Assembly: GCF_035918155.1 (NCBI RefSeq)
Contig: NZ_CP109328.1
Span: forward strand, 310,001 to 374,000
Direction of reading: 5' to 3'
Length of the DNA stretch: 64,000 nt
Source: Streptomyces sp. NBC_01591
Lineage (GTDB): Bacteria > Actinomycetota > Actinomycetes > Streptomycetales > Streptomycetaceae
Below the pieces are notes generated by a model. It worked only from the letters and a program-made list of their open reading frames with translations, had not been told where the DNA came from and ran no database searches. The position numbers were made by a program, and so were the translations under genes. Below are positions 34,129 through 43,068 of this stretch, piece by piece; positions within the stretch are counted from its first letter, which is position 1; each line of letters begins with the position of its first letter.

Positions 34129-35169
34129 TCAGAAGCGGTCCGCGTCGACGACGGCCCGGGCGAAGTCGGCGGGTGCCTCCTGCGGCAGGTTGTGGCCGAT
34201 GCCCTTCAGGGTGCGGTGGTCGTAGGCGCCCGCGAACCTGTCGCGGTACGACGATCCGTCGCCCGGTGCGGTGAAGGGGTCGCGCTCGGCGTCGAGGGTG
34301 ATGGCCGGCACCTCGATGACCGGCCGCGCGGCGAGCCGCTTCTCGAACCGGTCGTAACGGCGCTCGCCGGCGGCGAGGCTCAGCCGCCAGCGGTAGTTGT
34401 GGATCACGATGTCGGCGTAGTCGGGGTTCTCGAAGGACGCGGCCGTGCGCTCGAAGGTGGCGTCGTCGAAGTCCCATGTCGGGGAGACGGTGTCCCAGAC
34501 CAGCCTGTTCAGGTCGTGCCGCTTCGTCCGGTCCTCCATGGCCAGCCGGCCCCGCTCCGTGGCGAAGTAGTACTGGTACCACCAGGCGTGCTCGGCCGCG
34601 GGCGCCAGCGGCTCAAGGTTGGCCGCGAGGTTCGTGATGAGGTAACCGCCCACCGATACCAGGGCCTTGCAGCGTTCCGGCCAGAGGGCCGCGATGATGT
34701 CGGCGGTCCGCGACCCCCAGTCGAAGCCCGCGAGTACCGCACTCTCGATCGTGAGGGCGTCCATCAGGGCGATGATGTCGAGGGCGATCGCCGACTGCTG
34801 GGCGTTGCGGAAGGTGAGGGCGGAGAGGAAGCGCGTCGTGCCGTGACCGCGGAGGTGGGGGACGATCACGCGGTAGCCCTCCGCCGCCAGCAGGGGGGCG
34901 ACGTCGACGAAGCTGTGGATGTCGTAGGGCCAGCCGTGCAGACAGATGACCACGGGGCCGTGGGCGGGGCCCACTTCGGCGTAACCGATGTCCAGCAGGC
35001 CGGCCTTGACCTGCTTCAGGGACTCGAAGGATGTGAGCCCGGCCGGTTTCCCGGCTCCGCTTCGCGCGGCGGCGGACGCGGTCGAGGGGGTTGCCAGGCC
35101 CGCCAGGGAGGCGGCGGCCGTGCCGGTGCTCAGTCCCAGGGCCTTGCTGAAGGTGCGCCTGCCGATCAT
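34129..35169 (-). CDS. Exported alpha/beta hydrolase, epoxide hydrolase/dehalogenase-like
   Basis: A 346-residue hydrolase with a twin-arginine-like leader (GRRTFSKALG, then a mild hydrophobic stretch ending ASAAAR), so it is probably secreted folded. The oxyanion motif LHGWPYDIHSF precedes a nucleophile elbow AGFDWGSRTAD, where Asp rather than Ser points to epoxide hydrolase or haloalkane dehalogenase chemistry; the His is in KGIGHNLP. It is divergent from a proline iminopeptidase, with a GTCACC-N9-GGTGAC element in the gap. Confidence 0.85.
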   Translation of the reverse strand: MIGRRTFSKALGLSTGTAAASLAGLATPSTASAAARSGAGKPAGLTSFESLKQVKAGLLDIGYAEVGPAHGPVVICLHGWPYDIHSFVDVAPLLAAEGYRVIVPHLRGHGTTRFLSALTFRNAQQSAIALDIIALMDALTIESAVLAGFDWGSRTADIIAALWPERCKALVSVGGYLITNLAANLEPLAPAAEHAWWYQYYFATERGRLAMEDRTKRHDLNRLVWDTVSPTWDFDDATFERTAASFENPDYADIVIHNYRWRLSLAAGERRYDRFEKRLAARPVIEVPAITLDAERDPFTAPGDGSSYRDRFAGAYDHRTLKGIGHNLPQEAPADFARAVVDADRF

Positions 35170-35231
35170 GTGAAGCCCTCCGTGCGTGTCGAAGTGCGGA
35201 CCTGAGTGCGCACGACTGTCCCACGCAGTTC

Positions 35232-35252
35232 GTCACCAGTCAAACAGGTGAC
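35232..35252. promoter_or_regulatory. GTCACC-N9-GGTGAC element, copy 3
   Basis: GTCACCAGTCAAACAGGTGA followed by C, in the divergent promoter region of the exported hydrolase (start 35169) and the proline iminopeptidase (start 35319). Spacer bases GTCAA are shared with copy 2. Confidence 0.65.
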
Positions 35253-35318
35253 GCATTCGACTCGTGCGTATTGTGTTCGGTTCGTGTCCTCGACGAACTC
35301 GATGGAGGAGAACCGGAC

Positions 35319-36275
35319 ATGGCAGCCCCTTACCCGCCGATCGATCCCTACGACCACGGCATGCTCGACACCGGCGACGGAAACCTCATCTACTGGGAGA
35401 CCTGCGGAAACCCGGACGGCAAGCCCGCTCTCGTCGTCCACGGCGGCCCCGGTTCGGGCTGCTCGACGGGCCCGCGCAAGTCCTTCGACCCGGAGCGCTA
35501 CCGGATCATCCTCTTCGATCAGCGCGGATGCGGCCGGAGCACACCCCATGCCGCCGACCCCACCACCGACATGGAGCTCAACACCACCGAGCATCTGATC
35601 GCCGACATGGAGCAACTGCGCGAACACCTCAGTGTCGACCAGTGGTTGCTGTTCGGCAACTCATGGGGCTCCACGCTCAGCCTCGCGTACGCCGAGCGGT
35701 ACCCGGAGCGGGTGTCCGAGATCGTCCTCGCCGCGGTCACCAGCACCCGCCGCTCCGAGATCGACTGGCTCTACCGGGGCGCGGGCCGGTTCTTCCCGGA
35801 AGCATGGCAGCGATTCCGGGAGGGCGTCCCCGAGGTCGACCGGGACGGCGACCTCGTCGGAGCGTACGCGCGCCTCATGGGGAGTCCCGACCCGGACGTA
35901 CGGGCCAAGGCCGCGACCGACTGGTGTGCCTGGGAGGACGCGGTCCTCTCCGCGGAGCCGAACGGCTCACCCAACCCGTACGGCGGCAGGCCGCCCCGGG
36001 CCATGCTGGCGCTGGTGCGGATCTGCTCGCACTACTTCGCCCATGGAGCCTGGCTGGAGGAAGGCCAGTTGATCCGCGACGCGGGACGCCTGGCAGGCAT
36101 CCCCGGCGTCCTGATCCACGGCCGCCTCGACATCAGCGGACCGCTCGACACGGCCTGGGAACTCGCCCACGCCTGGCCCGGCGCGGAACTCGTGGTCATC
36201 GAGGACTCGGGACACAAGGGCAGCGCCGCCATGAGTGCGGCCCTGTACGCGGCGTTCGAGCGCTTCGCGCAGTAG
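35319..36275 (+). CDS. pip: Proline iminopeptidase
   Basis: A 318-residue cytosolic enzyme that removes N-terminal proline from peptides. Motifs: HGGPGSGCS oxyanion region, DQRGCGRSTPH, nucleophile elbow GNSWGSTLSLAYA, Asp in HGRLDISGP and a C-terminal His in EDSGHKG. Length is standard. The ATG at 35319 follows GGAGGAG. It shares a promoter region with the divergent exported hydrolase. Confidence 0.93.
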   Translation: MAAPYPPIDPYDHGMLDTGDGNLIYWETCGNPDGKPALVVHGGPGSGCSTGPRKSFDPERYRIILFDQRGCGRSTPHAADPTTDMELNTTEHLIADMEQLREHLSVDQWLLFGNSWGSTLSLAYAERYPERVSEIVLAAVTSTRRSEIDWLYRGAGRFFPEAWQRFREGVPEVDRDGDLVGAYARLMGSPDPDVRAKAATDWCAWEDAVLSAEPNGSPNPYGGRPPRAMLALVRICSHYFAHGAWLEEGQLIRDAGRLAGIPGVLIHGRLDISGPLDTAWELAHAWPGAELVVIEDSGHKGSAAMSAALYAAFERFAQ

Positions 36276-36305
36276 TAGCAGGAGTAGGCAGTCGCAGTAC
36301 GGGCT

Positions 36306-37145
36306 TCACTTCAAGAACGCCGCGACAGTTGCCACGAACCGGTCCGCGTCGTCGATCCAGGGGTAGTGACCTGCTCCTGGCTGCACGGCGAGTGCGGCAT
36401 CGGGGAACAGTGCGGCTGCCTCGGCCACCGACCGGGGAGGGCTGTTCACGTCGAACTCCCCGGCGAGCAGCAGGACGGGGGCCCCGAAGCCGGCGAGCGC
36501 CGCACGGGTGGCGTCCGGCGTGAAGGCGCCTTCGGCCGCGAAGAGAGCGACGGCCTCCTCGTTGCCCGGCCTGCTCGCCGCCTGGTGCTGCTGCGCCGCG
36601 GCGTCCCACCGGCCGCAGAAGAAGGGGTTGATGGCCTCCCAGTCGCTGCCGGTTCCCTCGGTGATCGCCTCCAGGGCGGCGAACGCCGCCGGGAACCACG
36701 GCTCGTTCCTGCGAAGCCGCGCGAGCTCACGTCGCATCTCCCCGGTGATCGCGATCCCGAGGGCCCGGGTGCCGGGGGCGATCAGGGCGAGCCTGCCGAC
36801 GTTCTCCGGGTGACGCGCCGCGTACTGCGTCGCGAGGTTCGCTCCGGCGGAGTGGCCGAGCAGATCGATCCGGGGGAGTCCGAGGTGGCTGCGCAGGGCC
36901 TCGACGTCCTCGACGAGGCGGTCACAGCGGTAGGAGGAGGTGTCTTCGGGGATCGCGGACCGTCCGGTGCCGCGAAGGTCCAGGGCGATCAGCCGGCGGT
37001 GCGCCGACAGGCCGCCGAGGTCGCCGAGGTAGCAGGAGTCCGCAGGGCCCCCGGGGATACAGACGGCCGGGTCGCCGTCGCCATCGCCGCGTACGTGGTA
37101 GGCGAGCCGGGTTCCGTCAGGTGCGAAGAAGGTGGGCATGGGCAT
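36306..37145 (-). CDS. Alpha/beta hydrolase, proline iminopeptidase-like
   Basis: A 279-residue hydrolase. DLRGTGRS, the nucleophile elbow LLGHSAGANLATQYA and the C-terminal His in PGAGHYPW are visible; the Asp is in GEFDVNSPP. It is convergent with the iminopeptidase and divergent from a small helix-turn-helix regulator, with a 12-bp inverted repeat covering its promoter. Substrate unknown. Confidence 0.88.
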   Translation of the reverse strand: MPMPTFFAPDGTRLAYHVRGDGDGDPAVCIPGGPADSCYLGDLGGLSAHRRLIALDLRGTGRSAIPEDTSSYRCDRLVEDVEALRSHLGLPRIDLLGHSAGANLATQYAARHPENVGRLALIAPGTRALGIAITGEMRRELARLRRNEPWFPAAFAALEAITEGTGSDWEAINPFFCGRWDAAAQQHQAASRPGNEEAVALFAAEGAFTPDATRAALAGFGAPVLLLAGEFDVNSPPRSVAEAAALFPDAALAVQPGAGHYPWIDDADRFVATVAAFLK

Positions 37146-37158
37146 GGACCCTGCCAGT

Positions 37159-37186
37159 CATAACCAGGTTTTACAACCTGGTTATG
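37159..37186. promoter_or_regulatory. Inverted-repeat operator between hydrolase and HTH gene
   Basis: CATAACCAGGTT (37159-37170) and AACCTGGTTATG (37175-37186) are exact complements around TTAC. A further TATAACC half-site lies at 37205-37211, just before the regulator start. Probably bound by the protein encoded at 37218. Confidence 0.7.
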
Positions 37187-37217
37187 GAGCTGAGGGGGTC
37201 GGGTGTATAACCGAGTC

Positions 37218-37826
37218 ATGGCAGGCGAAGAGAGCACGCACCGGATCCCCGAGGCGCTGACCGAGGAACAGGCCGGGCGGATGCTCGCCGACATGAACGA
37301 GGTCATCCGTGCGGGCGAGGAGATGCGGAAGCTGCGCTCCGAAATGATCAAGCTGTTCATCGGCTTCGGCTGGACGCAGGACAGGATCGCTCGGCTCGCG
37401 GCCATGAGCCAGCCCGCCGTGTCCAAGCAGATGGCGAAATACCGGCTGGACGACGAACCGCCGCCCCCGATGGCGCTCTCCCTCGACCAGCACGACACCC
37501 CATGGCTCGAAGGACGCCTGTGGGCCCTTGCCGAGGAGATCTCGGAGACCCTCGGCGACACCGCCCGCTGCACCCGCTACGTCGACGCCATCGCAAGGGG
37601 GAAGCAGCGCTTCACCCCCGAGAACGTCGACGAGCTGCGACGCCTCGTCGAGGAGGACCTGAGACTGCACCGGGCGGCGACGCCCGGCAGCTACCAGGAG
37701 GTGTACGACAAGATCAGCCGTGGCCTCGACGTCCCCCCGAAGGCGACCAGCACCACCGCATCGGCCTCCGTGCGCCGCACCCTCGCGCACCGGATCCAGC
37801 GCGACCGGCTCAGGGGCGACGCCTGA
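37218..37826 (+). CDS. Helix-turn-helix regulator
   Basis: A 202-residue protein. A DNA-binding segment near residues 40-70 reads FIGFGWTQDRIARLAAMSQP followed by AVSKQMAKY, a sigma-70-region-4/phage-type helix-turn-helix. The rest is helical and hydrophilic. The ATG at 37218 is preferred over an upstream in-frame ATG at 37203 because the first lies within the operator region. Divergent from a hydrolase with a strong inverted repeat between, so it likely autoregulates. Confidence 0.75.
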   Translation: MAGEESTHRIPEALTEEQAGRMLADMNEVIRAGEEMRKLRSEMIKLFIGFGWTQDRIARLAAMSQPAVSKQMAKYRLDDEPPPPMALSLDQHDTPWLEGRLWALAEEISETLGDTARCTRYVDAIARGKQRFTPENVDELRRLVEEDLRLHRAATPGSYQEVYDKISRGLDVPPKATSTTASASVRRTLAHRIQRDRLRGDA

Positions 37827-37928
37827 CTGACGACGCCTGACTGACGACACCTGACTTTGGACGCACGCGTATGGAGTTGAGCGTTGTGGCTATGGTTCGT
37901 CTCGCCGGATCGGCGTTGACTGATCGGC

Positions 37929-38780
37929 ATGACGAACGAACAGAACATCCAGCAGAGCACTCAGCGGGCCGACTCGAAGACGATTCTGGTGATCGGCGGC
38001 ACCGGAAAGACCGGGCGCCGTGTGGCGGAGCGGCTCACCGCGCAGGGGCTGCCGGTGCGCGTGGGATCCCGCAACGCCGAACCGCCCTTCGTGTGGGAGG
38101 ACCCCAACACCTGGGAGGCGGCGCTCGACAGCGTCGGAGCCGTCTACGTCACCTACTACCCCGACCTCGGGTTCCCCGGAGCCGCGGAAGCCGTCGGTGC
38201 CTTCTCCGAGCTCGCCGTGAAGAAGGGCGCGCGCCGGCTGGTACTGCTCTCCGGACGCGGTGAAGAGGGCGCGGTCAACAGCGAGAACAAGCTCAAGGAG
38301 TCGGGCGCCGACTGGACCGTCGTACGGGCCAGCTGGTTCAACCAGAACTTCAGCGAGAGCTTCTTCCTGGAGCCCGTCCTCGCCGGTGAGCTTGCGCTGC
38401 CGACCGCCGACGCGGTGGAGCCGTTCGTGGACGTCGAAGACATCGCCGACGTCGTCACTGCCGCCCTCACCGACGACAAGCACATCGGCAGGACGTACGA
38501 GCTGTCCGGGCCCCGGTCGCTGAGCTTCGGTGATGTGGCCGCCGAACTGTCGCAGGTCACCGGCCGGGAGATCACGTACACCCCGGTCACCCTCGACGAC
38601 TACCGGGCGGTCCTGCGGGAGAATGGGCTGCCTGTCGAGTTCGCCGACCTGTTCGCCCTGATCCTCGACGGGCGCAACGCGGACGTCGTCAACGGCGTGG
38701 AGGAGGCCCTCGGCCGCAAGCCGCGCGACTTCTCGGCCTTCGCGAAGGATGCCGCCGCTACCGGCGTCTGGAACGTCTGA
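37929..38780 (+). CDS. NmrA/azoreductase-like NAD(P)-binding protein
   Basis: A 283-residue protein with the nucleotide motif VIGGTGKTGRRVAERL near residues 20-36 and the NmrA-type segment GADWTVVRASWFNQNFSESF. Members of this group act as quinone or azo reductases or as redox sensors. It is followed after 79 bp by an AraC regulator in the same direction, which may control it. A related protein is at 17252-18097. Confidence 0.85.
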   Translation: MTNEQNIQQSTQRADSKTILVIGGTGKTGRRVAERLTAQGLPVRVGSRNAEPPFVWEDPNTWEAALDSVGAVYVTYYPDLGFPGAAEAVGAFSELAVKKGARRLVLLSGRGEEGAVNSENKLKESGADWTVVRASWFNQNFSESFFLEPVLAGELALPTADAVEPFVDVEDIADVVTAALTDDKHIGRTYELSGPRSLSFGDVAAELSQVTGREITYTPVTLDDYRAVLRENGLPVEFADLFALILDGRNADVVNGVEEALGRKPRDFSAFAKDAAATGVWNV

Positions 38781-38859
38781 CAACGCCCGGCAACATCTGA
38801 GAGTGCACGGTACGGATTCGGCCCGGCGCCGCGCCCTCAAGCCGAATGGGGATCACCAC

Positions 38860-39852
38860 ATGGACGTACTCACCGGACTCCTGGACGGGCCCAAGGCGCG
38901 CGGCGCCTTCCTGCTCAAGTCCGTCTTCGACCCGCCCTGGTCGCTCCGCATCGAGGACCGTGCTCCGATCTCCCTGGCCACCATGGTCCGGGGCAGCGCC
39001 TGGGTGATGCCCGACGGCGGTGTCCCGGCCCTCATCGGTCCCGGCGACATCGCCGTGCTGCGTGGCCCCGACCCGTACACGATCGCCGACGCGCAGGACA
39101 CCCCCGTCCAGATCACCGTCGGCCCCGACCAGCGCTGCAGCACCACCGTCGGTGAGGACGTCACCGACACCATGGCCCTGGGGGTGCGGACCTGGGGGGA
39201 CCCGCTCGGGCAGGGCTCGTCCGTCATGCTCAGCGGTACGTACCAGGCGCCCGGCGAGATCGGCCGCCGGCTGCTGGGCGCCCTGCCCACCCTCCTGGTG
39301 CTGCCCGCCGCCCTCGACGACACCCCGCTCGTACCCTTGCTGGCCGAGGAGATCGGCCGCGACGAGCCGGGACAGGAGTTGGTCCTCGACCGCCTCCTCG
39401 ATCTGCTCTTCGTCGGTGTGCTGCGCGCCTGGCTCGCCGAGCCGGACGCCGGTGCGCCGGCCTGGTACCACGCCCGGTCCGACCCCAGGGTGGGGCCCGC
39501 ACTGCGACTTCTGCACGGTGATCCGGCCCATGCGTGGACGGTGGAATCGCTGGCCCGCAAGGTCGGTGTCTCCCGGGCGGGCCTCGCCCGCCGCTTCACC
39601 GAGGTGGTGGGGGAGCCGCCGATGACCTACCTGGCCACCTTGCGTCTCGCCCTGGCCGCCGACCTGCTGCTCGAATCGGATGCCACCGTGGCCACGGTGG
39701 CGCGCCAGGTCGGCTACAGCAGCGCGTTCGCGCTGAGCTCGGCGTTCAAGAGGGTGCGTGGGGTCAGTCCGCAGGAGTACCGGAAGAGCGGCGCCTCGCG
39801 GATTGTCATGCCTCGGGAGACACCGTCCCGGACGGTGGTGCTGGGCGGCTGA
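38860..39852 (+). CDS. AraC-family regulator with cupin sensor domain
   Basis: A 330-residue activator. The N-terminal half is a cupin-type sensor (MVRGSAWVMPDG, IGPGDIAVLRGPDPY); the C-terminal AraC domain has two helix-turn-helices, WTVESLARKVGVSRAGLARR and VATVARQVGYSSAFALSSAF, then KRVRGVSPQEYR. The ATG at 38860 fits the cupin start. Most likely regulates the reductase just upstream. Confidence 0.9.
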   Translation: MDVLTGLLDGPKARGAFLLKSVFDPPWSLRIEDRAPISLATMVRGSAWVMPDGGVPALIGPGDIAVLRGPDPYTIADAQDTPVQITVGPDQRCSTTVGEDVTDTMALGVRTWGDPLGQGSSVMLSGTYQAPGEIGRRLLGALPTLLVLPAALDDTPLVPLLAEEIGRDEPGQELVLDRLLDLLFVGVLRAWLAEPDAGAPAWYHARSDPRVGPALRLLHGDPAHAWTVESLARKVGVSRAGLARRFTEVVGEPPMTYLATLRLALAADLLLESDATVATVARQVGYSSAFALSSAFKRVRGVSPQEYRKSGASRIVMPRETPSRTVVLGG

Positions 39853-40393
39853 CGGCCCGGTCCGCTCGCGTCACGCCCCGTCGGAGGGAGACCGCAGAGG
39901 CTACGGAGACGGCAAGGGCCGCGGATGGGCCGGTGTCCCGGACCGATCGTCCGGCGACCGTGTCGCCGTCGTCCTGCTGTACCTCGCCGTGCACGGCATG
40001 ATCGTGGACGACCTCACCGTGCCCGATGTCCTCGCGGGTTCGGCGGGCGAGCTGATCGACGAGCTGTGCGGTCGCCTCCTGCCCCGTGATGCGGCAGGGA
40101 ACGCCACGGGGAACGCCTGACCGGCCTGCTCTTCAACGGGGTGAGCGGGCCGAGGTGCCCCGGGGCAGGCCCGCCTGACCGGCAAGGTCGATGGCTGCCG
40201 TCTCGATCAGCTCGGCGACCGGTCCGGGCTGTGAGGCCAACGAGGCGTGGCCGGCGTCGAGTTCGATGATCTTGCGCGGGTCCATCCGCTGGGCCAGGTG
40301 GAGGGTGGTGACACGACCACCGAGCGTGCCCGGAGGGGCGGGCGGGTCGGGTGTGGGTCGAGAGGCCGCATCCGGACCGCCGGGGAGGCGTGT
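39853..40393. other. Degenerate intergenic DNA with gene fragments
   Basis: No intact gene. On the plus strand around 39990-40120 a short frame (VDDLTVPDVLAGSAGELIDE) could be the tail of a regulator. On the minus strand a hydrolase tail ends at 40132. Neither has a start. Confidence 0.45.
40132..40325 (-). pseudogene. C-terminal fragment of an alpha/beta hydrolase
   Basis: The minus frame reads VTTLHLAQRMDPRKIIELDA then GHASLASQPGPVAELIETAA to a stop at 40132. This fits the last third of an alpha/beta hydrolase, with the catalytic-His region ELDAGHASLASQP. No matching N-terminal part is present upstream, so it is a relic. Confidence 0.45.
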
Positions 40394-40600
40394 CTACCCG
40401 GGGACCTCCGTGCGCTCCCACCATTCGTAGACGGGCAACCTTCCCTCGGCCGTGTCCTGGTGGCGCGGCGTGGCCCTGAAGTGTTCGTACCCGCCACGGA
40501 ACGGGATCTTGATATCGGGCCCGGGTGCGGTGACGGGGACGATCCGGTCGGGGAGATCGTCGGGGCCGCCTTCGAGGACTGCTTTCGGTGCGTCGGTCAT
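40394..40600 (-). CDS. Small conserved hypothetical protein (DUF5988-like)
   Basis: A 68-residue protein: LEGGPDDLPDRIVPVTAPGP, then IKIPFRGGYEHFRATPRHQD and PVYEWWERTE. This pattern recurs in actinomycete genomes, and I believe it is the DUF5988 family; function unknown. ATG 40600 begins the conserved part. Confidence 0.65.
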   Translation of the reverse strand: MTDAPKAVLEGGPDDLPDRIVPVTAPGPDIKIPFRGGYEHFRATPRHQDTAEGRLPVYEWWERTEVPG

Positions 40601-40705
40601 GGCGAGAGTTTCTCCGGGCGGTGGTCCGGCTTCCTCATGACGCGCCGAAGGGGGCACCGCCACCCGCCGCGCCCCACTCCGACGGCGTGCGGATCCGGAT
40701 CGCTG

Positions 40706-41629
40706 TCAGTCCTTGATCCGGTTCGCCAGGAGAGTGCCTCCGGTTGCCAGGACGAGACCGCCCAGGGTGAGAGGGCCGAGGTGCTGGTGGAGCAGCAGGG
40801 CCGCGAATCCGGCCGTGACCATGGGTACGAGGTAGAAGAGGCTGCTGACCTGGCTGGTGCCGTGGTGCTGGAGCAGGTGGTACAGCAGCCCCACGCCGAC
40901 GATGGAATTGATGAGCGAGGCCCAGAGCAGCACCGGCCAGTATCCGGCGGTGAAGGTGACGTCGAAGCCCTCCCACAGGAGGGCGGGCACGAGAGCGGTG
41001 GCGGCCGCAGCCAGCAGCTGGACGGCGTTGCCGGAGACGGGGTCCATCCCGTGGCAGTGGCGTTTCTGCCAGATGGTGCCGACCGAGATGCCGAGCAGGC
41101 CGAGGAAGAGGAAGGCGAGGCCGCCGAGGCTGCCCTCGCCGACGTGGAGGCCGTCCCAGACGGCGAGGACGACCCCGCCGAGCCCCAGTGCGAGGCCGAG
41201 CAGCTGTCCCTTGGTGACGCGTTCGTTCAGTACGGGCACGGCGATCAGTGAGACGGTCAGCGGGTAGAGCGCGATGATCAGGGCCGCGACCCCGGACGGG
41301 ACGCCGAGGTTCATTCCGGCGTAGATGCTGGAGAACTGCACGCCCTGGATCAGGATGCCCGCGATGGCGAGATGGCCCAGCAGCCGTCCGCGCGGCAGCT
41401 CCTTGCGCAGGACCAGGGCGATGGCGAGCAGGAGTCCGCCCGCGATCGCGAACCGCAGGCAGGCGAAGGTGAAGGGTGCGGCGTGCTGCAGTCCGAGCTT
41501 TCCCGAGATGAACCCGGAGCTCCAGACCACGACCAGGGCGATCCGGGCGACCACGCCGCCCCGCGTCGGACCGGCATCGTCGCCCGACCGGGGAGCCGCT
41601 GACCGGGTTTCCCTCAGGTCCACGTTCAT
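40706..41629 (-). CDS. DMT-superfamily (EamA) transporter
   Basis: A 307-residue membrane protein with about ten hydrophobic helices and the duplicated EamA layout (IALVVVWSSGFISGKLGLQH in the first half; GTIWQKRH and LYHLLQHHGTSQVSSLFYLV in the second). Such proteins export metabolites or amino acids. The ATG at 41629 follows CAGGAGGCGCC. It ends the accessory block left of the biosynthetic cluster and is divergent from the cluster's LuxR regulator; a link to the cluster is possible but unproven. Confidence 0.9.
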   Translation of the reverse strand: MNVDLRETRSAAPRSGDDAGPTRGGVVARIALVVVWSSGFISGKLGLQHAAPFTFACLRFAIAGGLLLAIALVLRKELPRGRLLGHLAIAGILIQGVQFSSIYAGMNLGVPSGVAALIIALYPLTVSLIAVPVLNERVTKGQLLGLALGLGGVVLAVWDGLHVGEGSLGGLAFLFLGLLGISVGTIWQKRHCHGMDPVSGNAVQLLAAAATALVPALLWEGFDVTFTAGYWPVLLWASLINSIVGVGLLYHLLQHHGTSQVSSLFYLVPMVTAGFAALLLHQHLGPLTLGGLVLATGGTLLANRIKD

Positions 41630-41979
41630 GGCGCCTCCTGCATCTCGCGTGGAGTGGGGTTGACCCTTGGAGGGTGTACTTAAAACTGCACGGTAATGCG
41701 AGATATCGTCCGGCGGGGGAGGGTGGGAGCGATCTGCAGCATCCTGCAAGCCGGGTCGGGAGGGTCGGGAAGATCGGCCCGGTGCCCCCTATGTGGGGCG
41801 AGGGCTCCCCTCCTTTATGGGGCGAGGGCTCCCTCGGCATCCCGCCGTTGACCCCGCCTCTCATGCATCGTACGGTATGGCGCACGGCTGTGCTCTATTT
41901 AGTACGCCGCCTGGGATTGCTTGCTCGGCGGGGCAGAACGGGCGGTGGCGGATCTTGACCAGAGACAGGACGGGGCCAG
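41630..41979. promoter_or_regulatory. Divergent promoter region upstream of the cluster LuxR gene
   Basis: 350 bp without a gene. It contains the direct repeat TGGGGCGAGGGCTCCC at 41794-41809 and 41818-41833 (24-bp period), and CTGCAGCATCCTGCAAG at 41734-41750, which shares the TGCA-rich character of sites near 53.7 and 61.4 kb. These are candidate regulator sites. Confidence 0.55.
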
Positions 41980-43059
41980 ATGAACGTCAATCTGCATGAA
42001 CGCAAGCCCTACGGCTTAGGAGGGCTGGAGGACCAGGAAGAGCTCTATCAGCTCGCGGTGCGCACCCAGGTGCTGCGGCCCGGGCAGGCCGCGGCCCAGC
42101 TCGGCTGGAGCGTCGAACGCACGGCGCGGGCGGTGCGGCTGCTCTCGGAGGCCATGCTGCTCCAGCCGCTGCCCGGAGCGGAGGAATTCCTCCCGGTCAC
42201 GCCCCGGGCGGCGGCCTTCCACCGGCTCGCTCCCCTGCAGCAGCAGATCGAGCGCATGGAGCGGCGCTCGCGGGAGATCCAGGCCGAGCTCGTCGGCTTC
42301 CACCGGGCGCACGAGGAGGCCCTGCGGGACGTCTCCGGCAGCGAGGCGCAGCGGATCCTCGCCGGGCAGCGGCCCCTCCGCGAGGAGATGGCCTCCGCCC
42401 TGGAGGAGTGCACCGGCGAGGTGATGCTCGGCCGGCCCGGCACCGGCTGGTGGGCCGGGGTCGCTCAGCAGCACACAGAGGAGGCGGCCGGAGTGCTCCA
42501 GAAGCGCGATGTGGCGGTGCGCGTCATCCACCAGCACGCCGCGCGCTTCGACCCAGCGACCCGGCAGCACGTGGCGGCCTTCGCCGAGGGCCGGAGCGAG
42601 GCACGCACCCTGGCCGGCCCCTTCGAGGGGGTCATCATCTTCGACCGGCAGCGGGCGATCGTCCCGCTGGAGGAAGCCCATCTCGCCGTCGTCGTGCGCG
42701 AGCCCGGGCTCGTGCGCTTCATGGTGGAGGTCTTCGAACGGACCTGGCGGGCGGCCACGGAGTTCGAGGGACAGGTCCGTACGACCGAGGTGAGCCGACT
42801 TCTCAGCGATGTCCGTGGCACCATCGTCCAACTCCTCGCCGAAGGGCAGACGGACGAAGTGATCGCGCGGCGCATCGGCGTCAGCGTCCGCACCTGCCGC
42901 AACCACATCGCCAAGATCTACCAGGAGCTCGGCGCCCGCAGCCGCTTCCAGCTGGGGGTCCTGATCGCCAGGTCGGGCCTCCTGGACCAGCTCCAGAACG
43001 ATGCCGGGGCAGCGCAGGCTCCGCCTGCGTCCTCGGCGCTCTCCACCTCAAGAACCTAG
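41980..43059 (+). CDS. LuxR-type pathway regulator with a TTA codon
   Basis: A 359-residue regulator. The C-terminal GerE/LuxR helix-turn-helix reads IVQLLAEGQTDEVIARRIGV followed by SVRTCRNHIAKIYQELGARS. The N-terminus resembles a TrmB/HTH plus phospholipase-D-like sensor arrangement seen in many Streptomyces LuxR proteins (QLAVRTQVLRPGQAAAQLGW). Codon 13 is TTA (42016-42018), so translation should depend on the bldA leucine tRNA, tying the cluster to development. It is the first gene of the cluster, followed by an XRE-cupin gene 9 bp later. Confidence 0.9.
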   Translation: MNVNLHERKPYGLGGLEDQEELYQLAVRTQVLRPGQAAAQLGWSVERTARAVRLLSEAMLLQPLPGAEEFLPVTPRAAAFHRLAPLQQQIERMERRSREIQAELVGFHRAHEEALRDVSGSEAQRILAGQRPLREEMASALEECTGEVMLGRPGTGWWAGVAQQHTEEAAGVLQKRDVAVRVIHQHAARFDPATRQHVAAFAEGRSEARTLAGPFEGVIIFDRQRAIVPLEEAHLAVVVREPGLVRFMVEVFERTWRAATEFEGQVRTTEVSRLLSDVRGTIVQLLAEGQTDEVIARRIGVSVRTCRNHIAKIYQELGARSRFQLGVLIARSGLLDQLQNDAGAAQAPPASSALSTSRT

Positions 43060-43068
43060 GAAGTGCAT

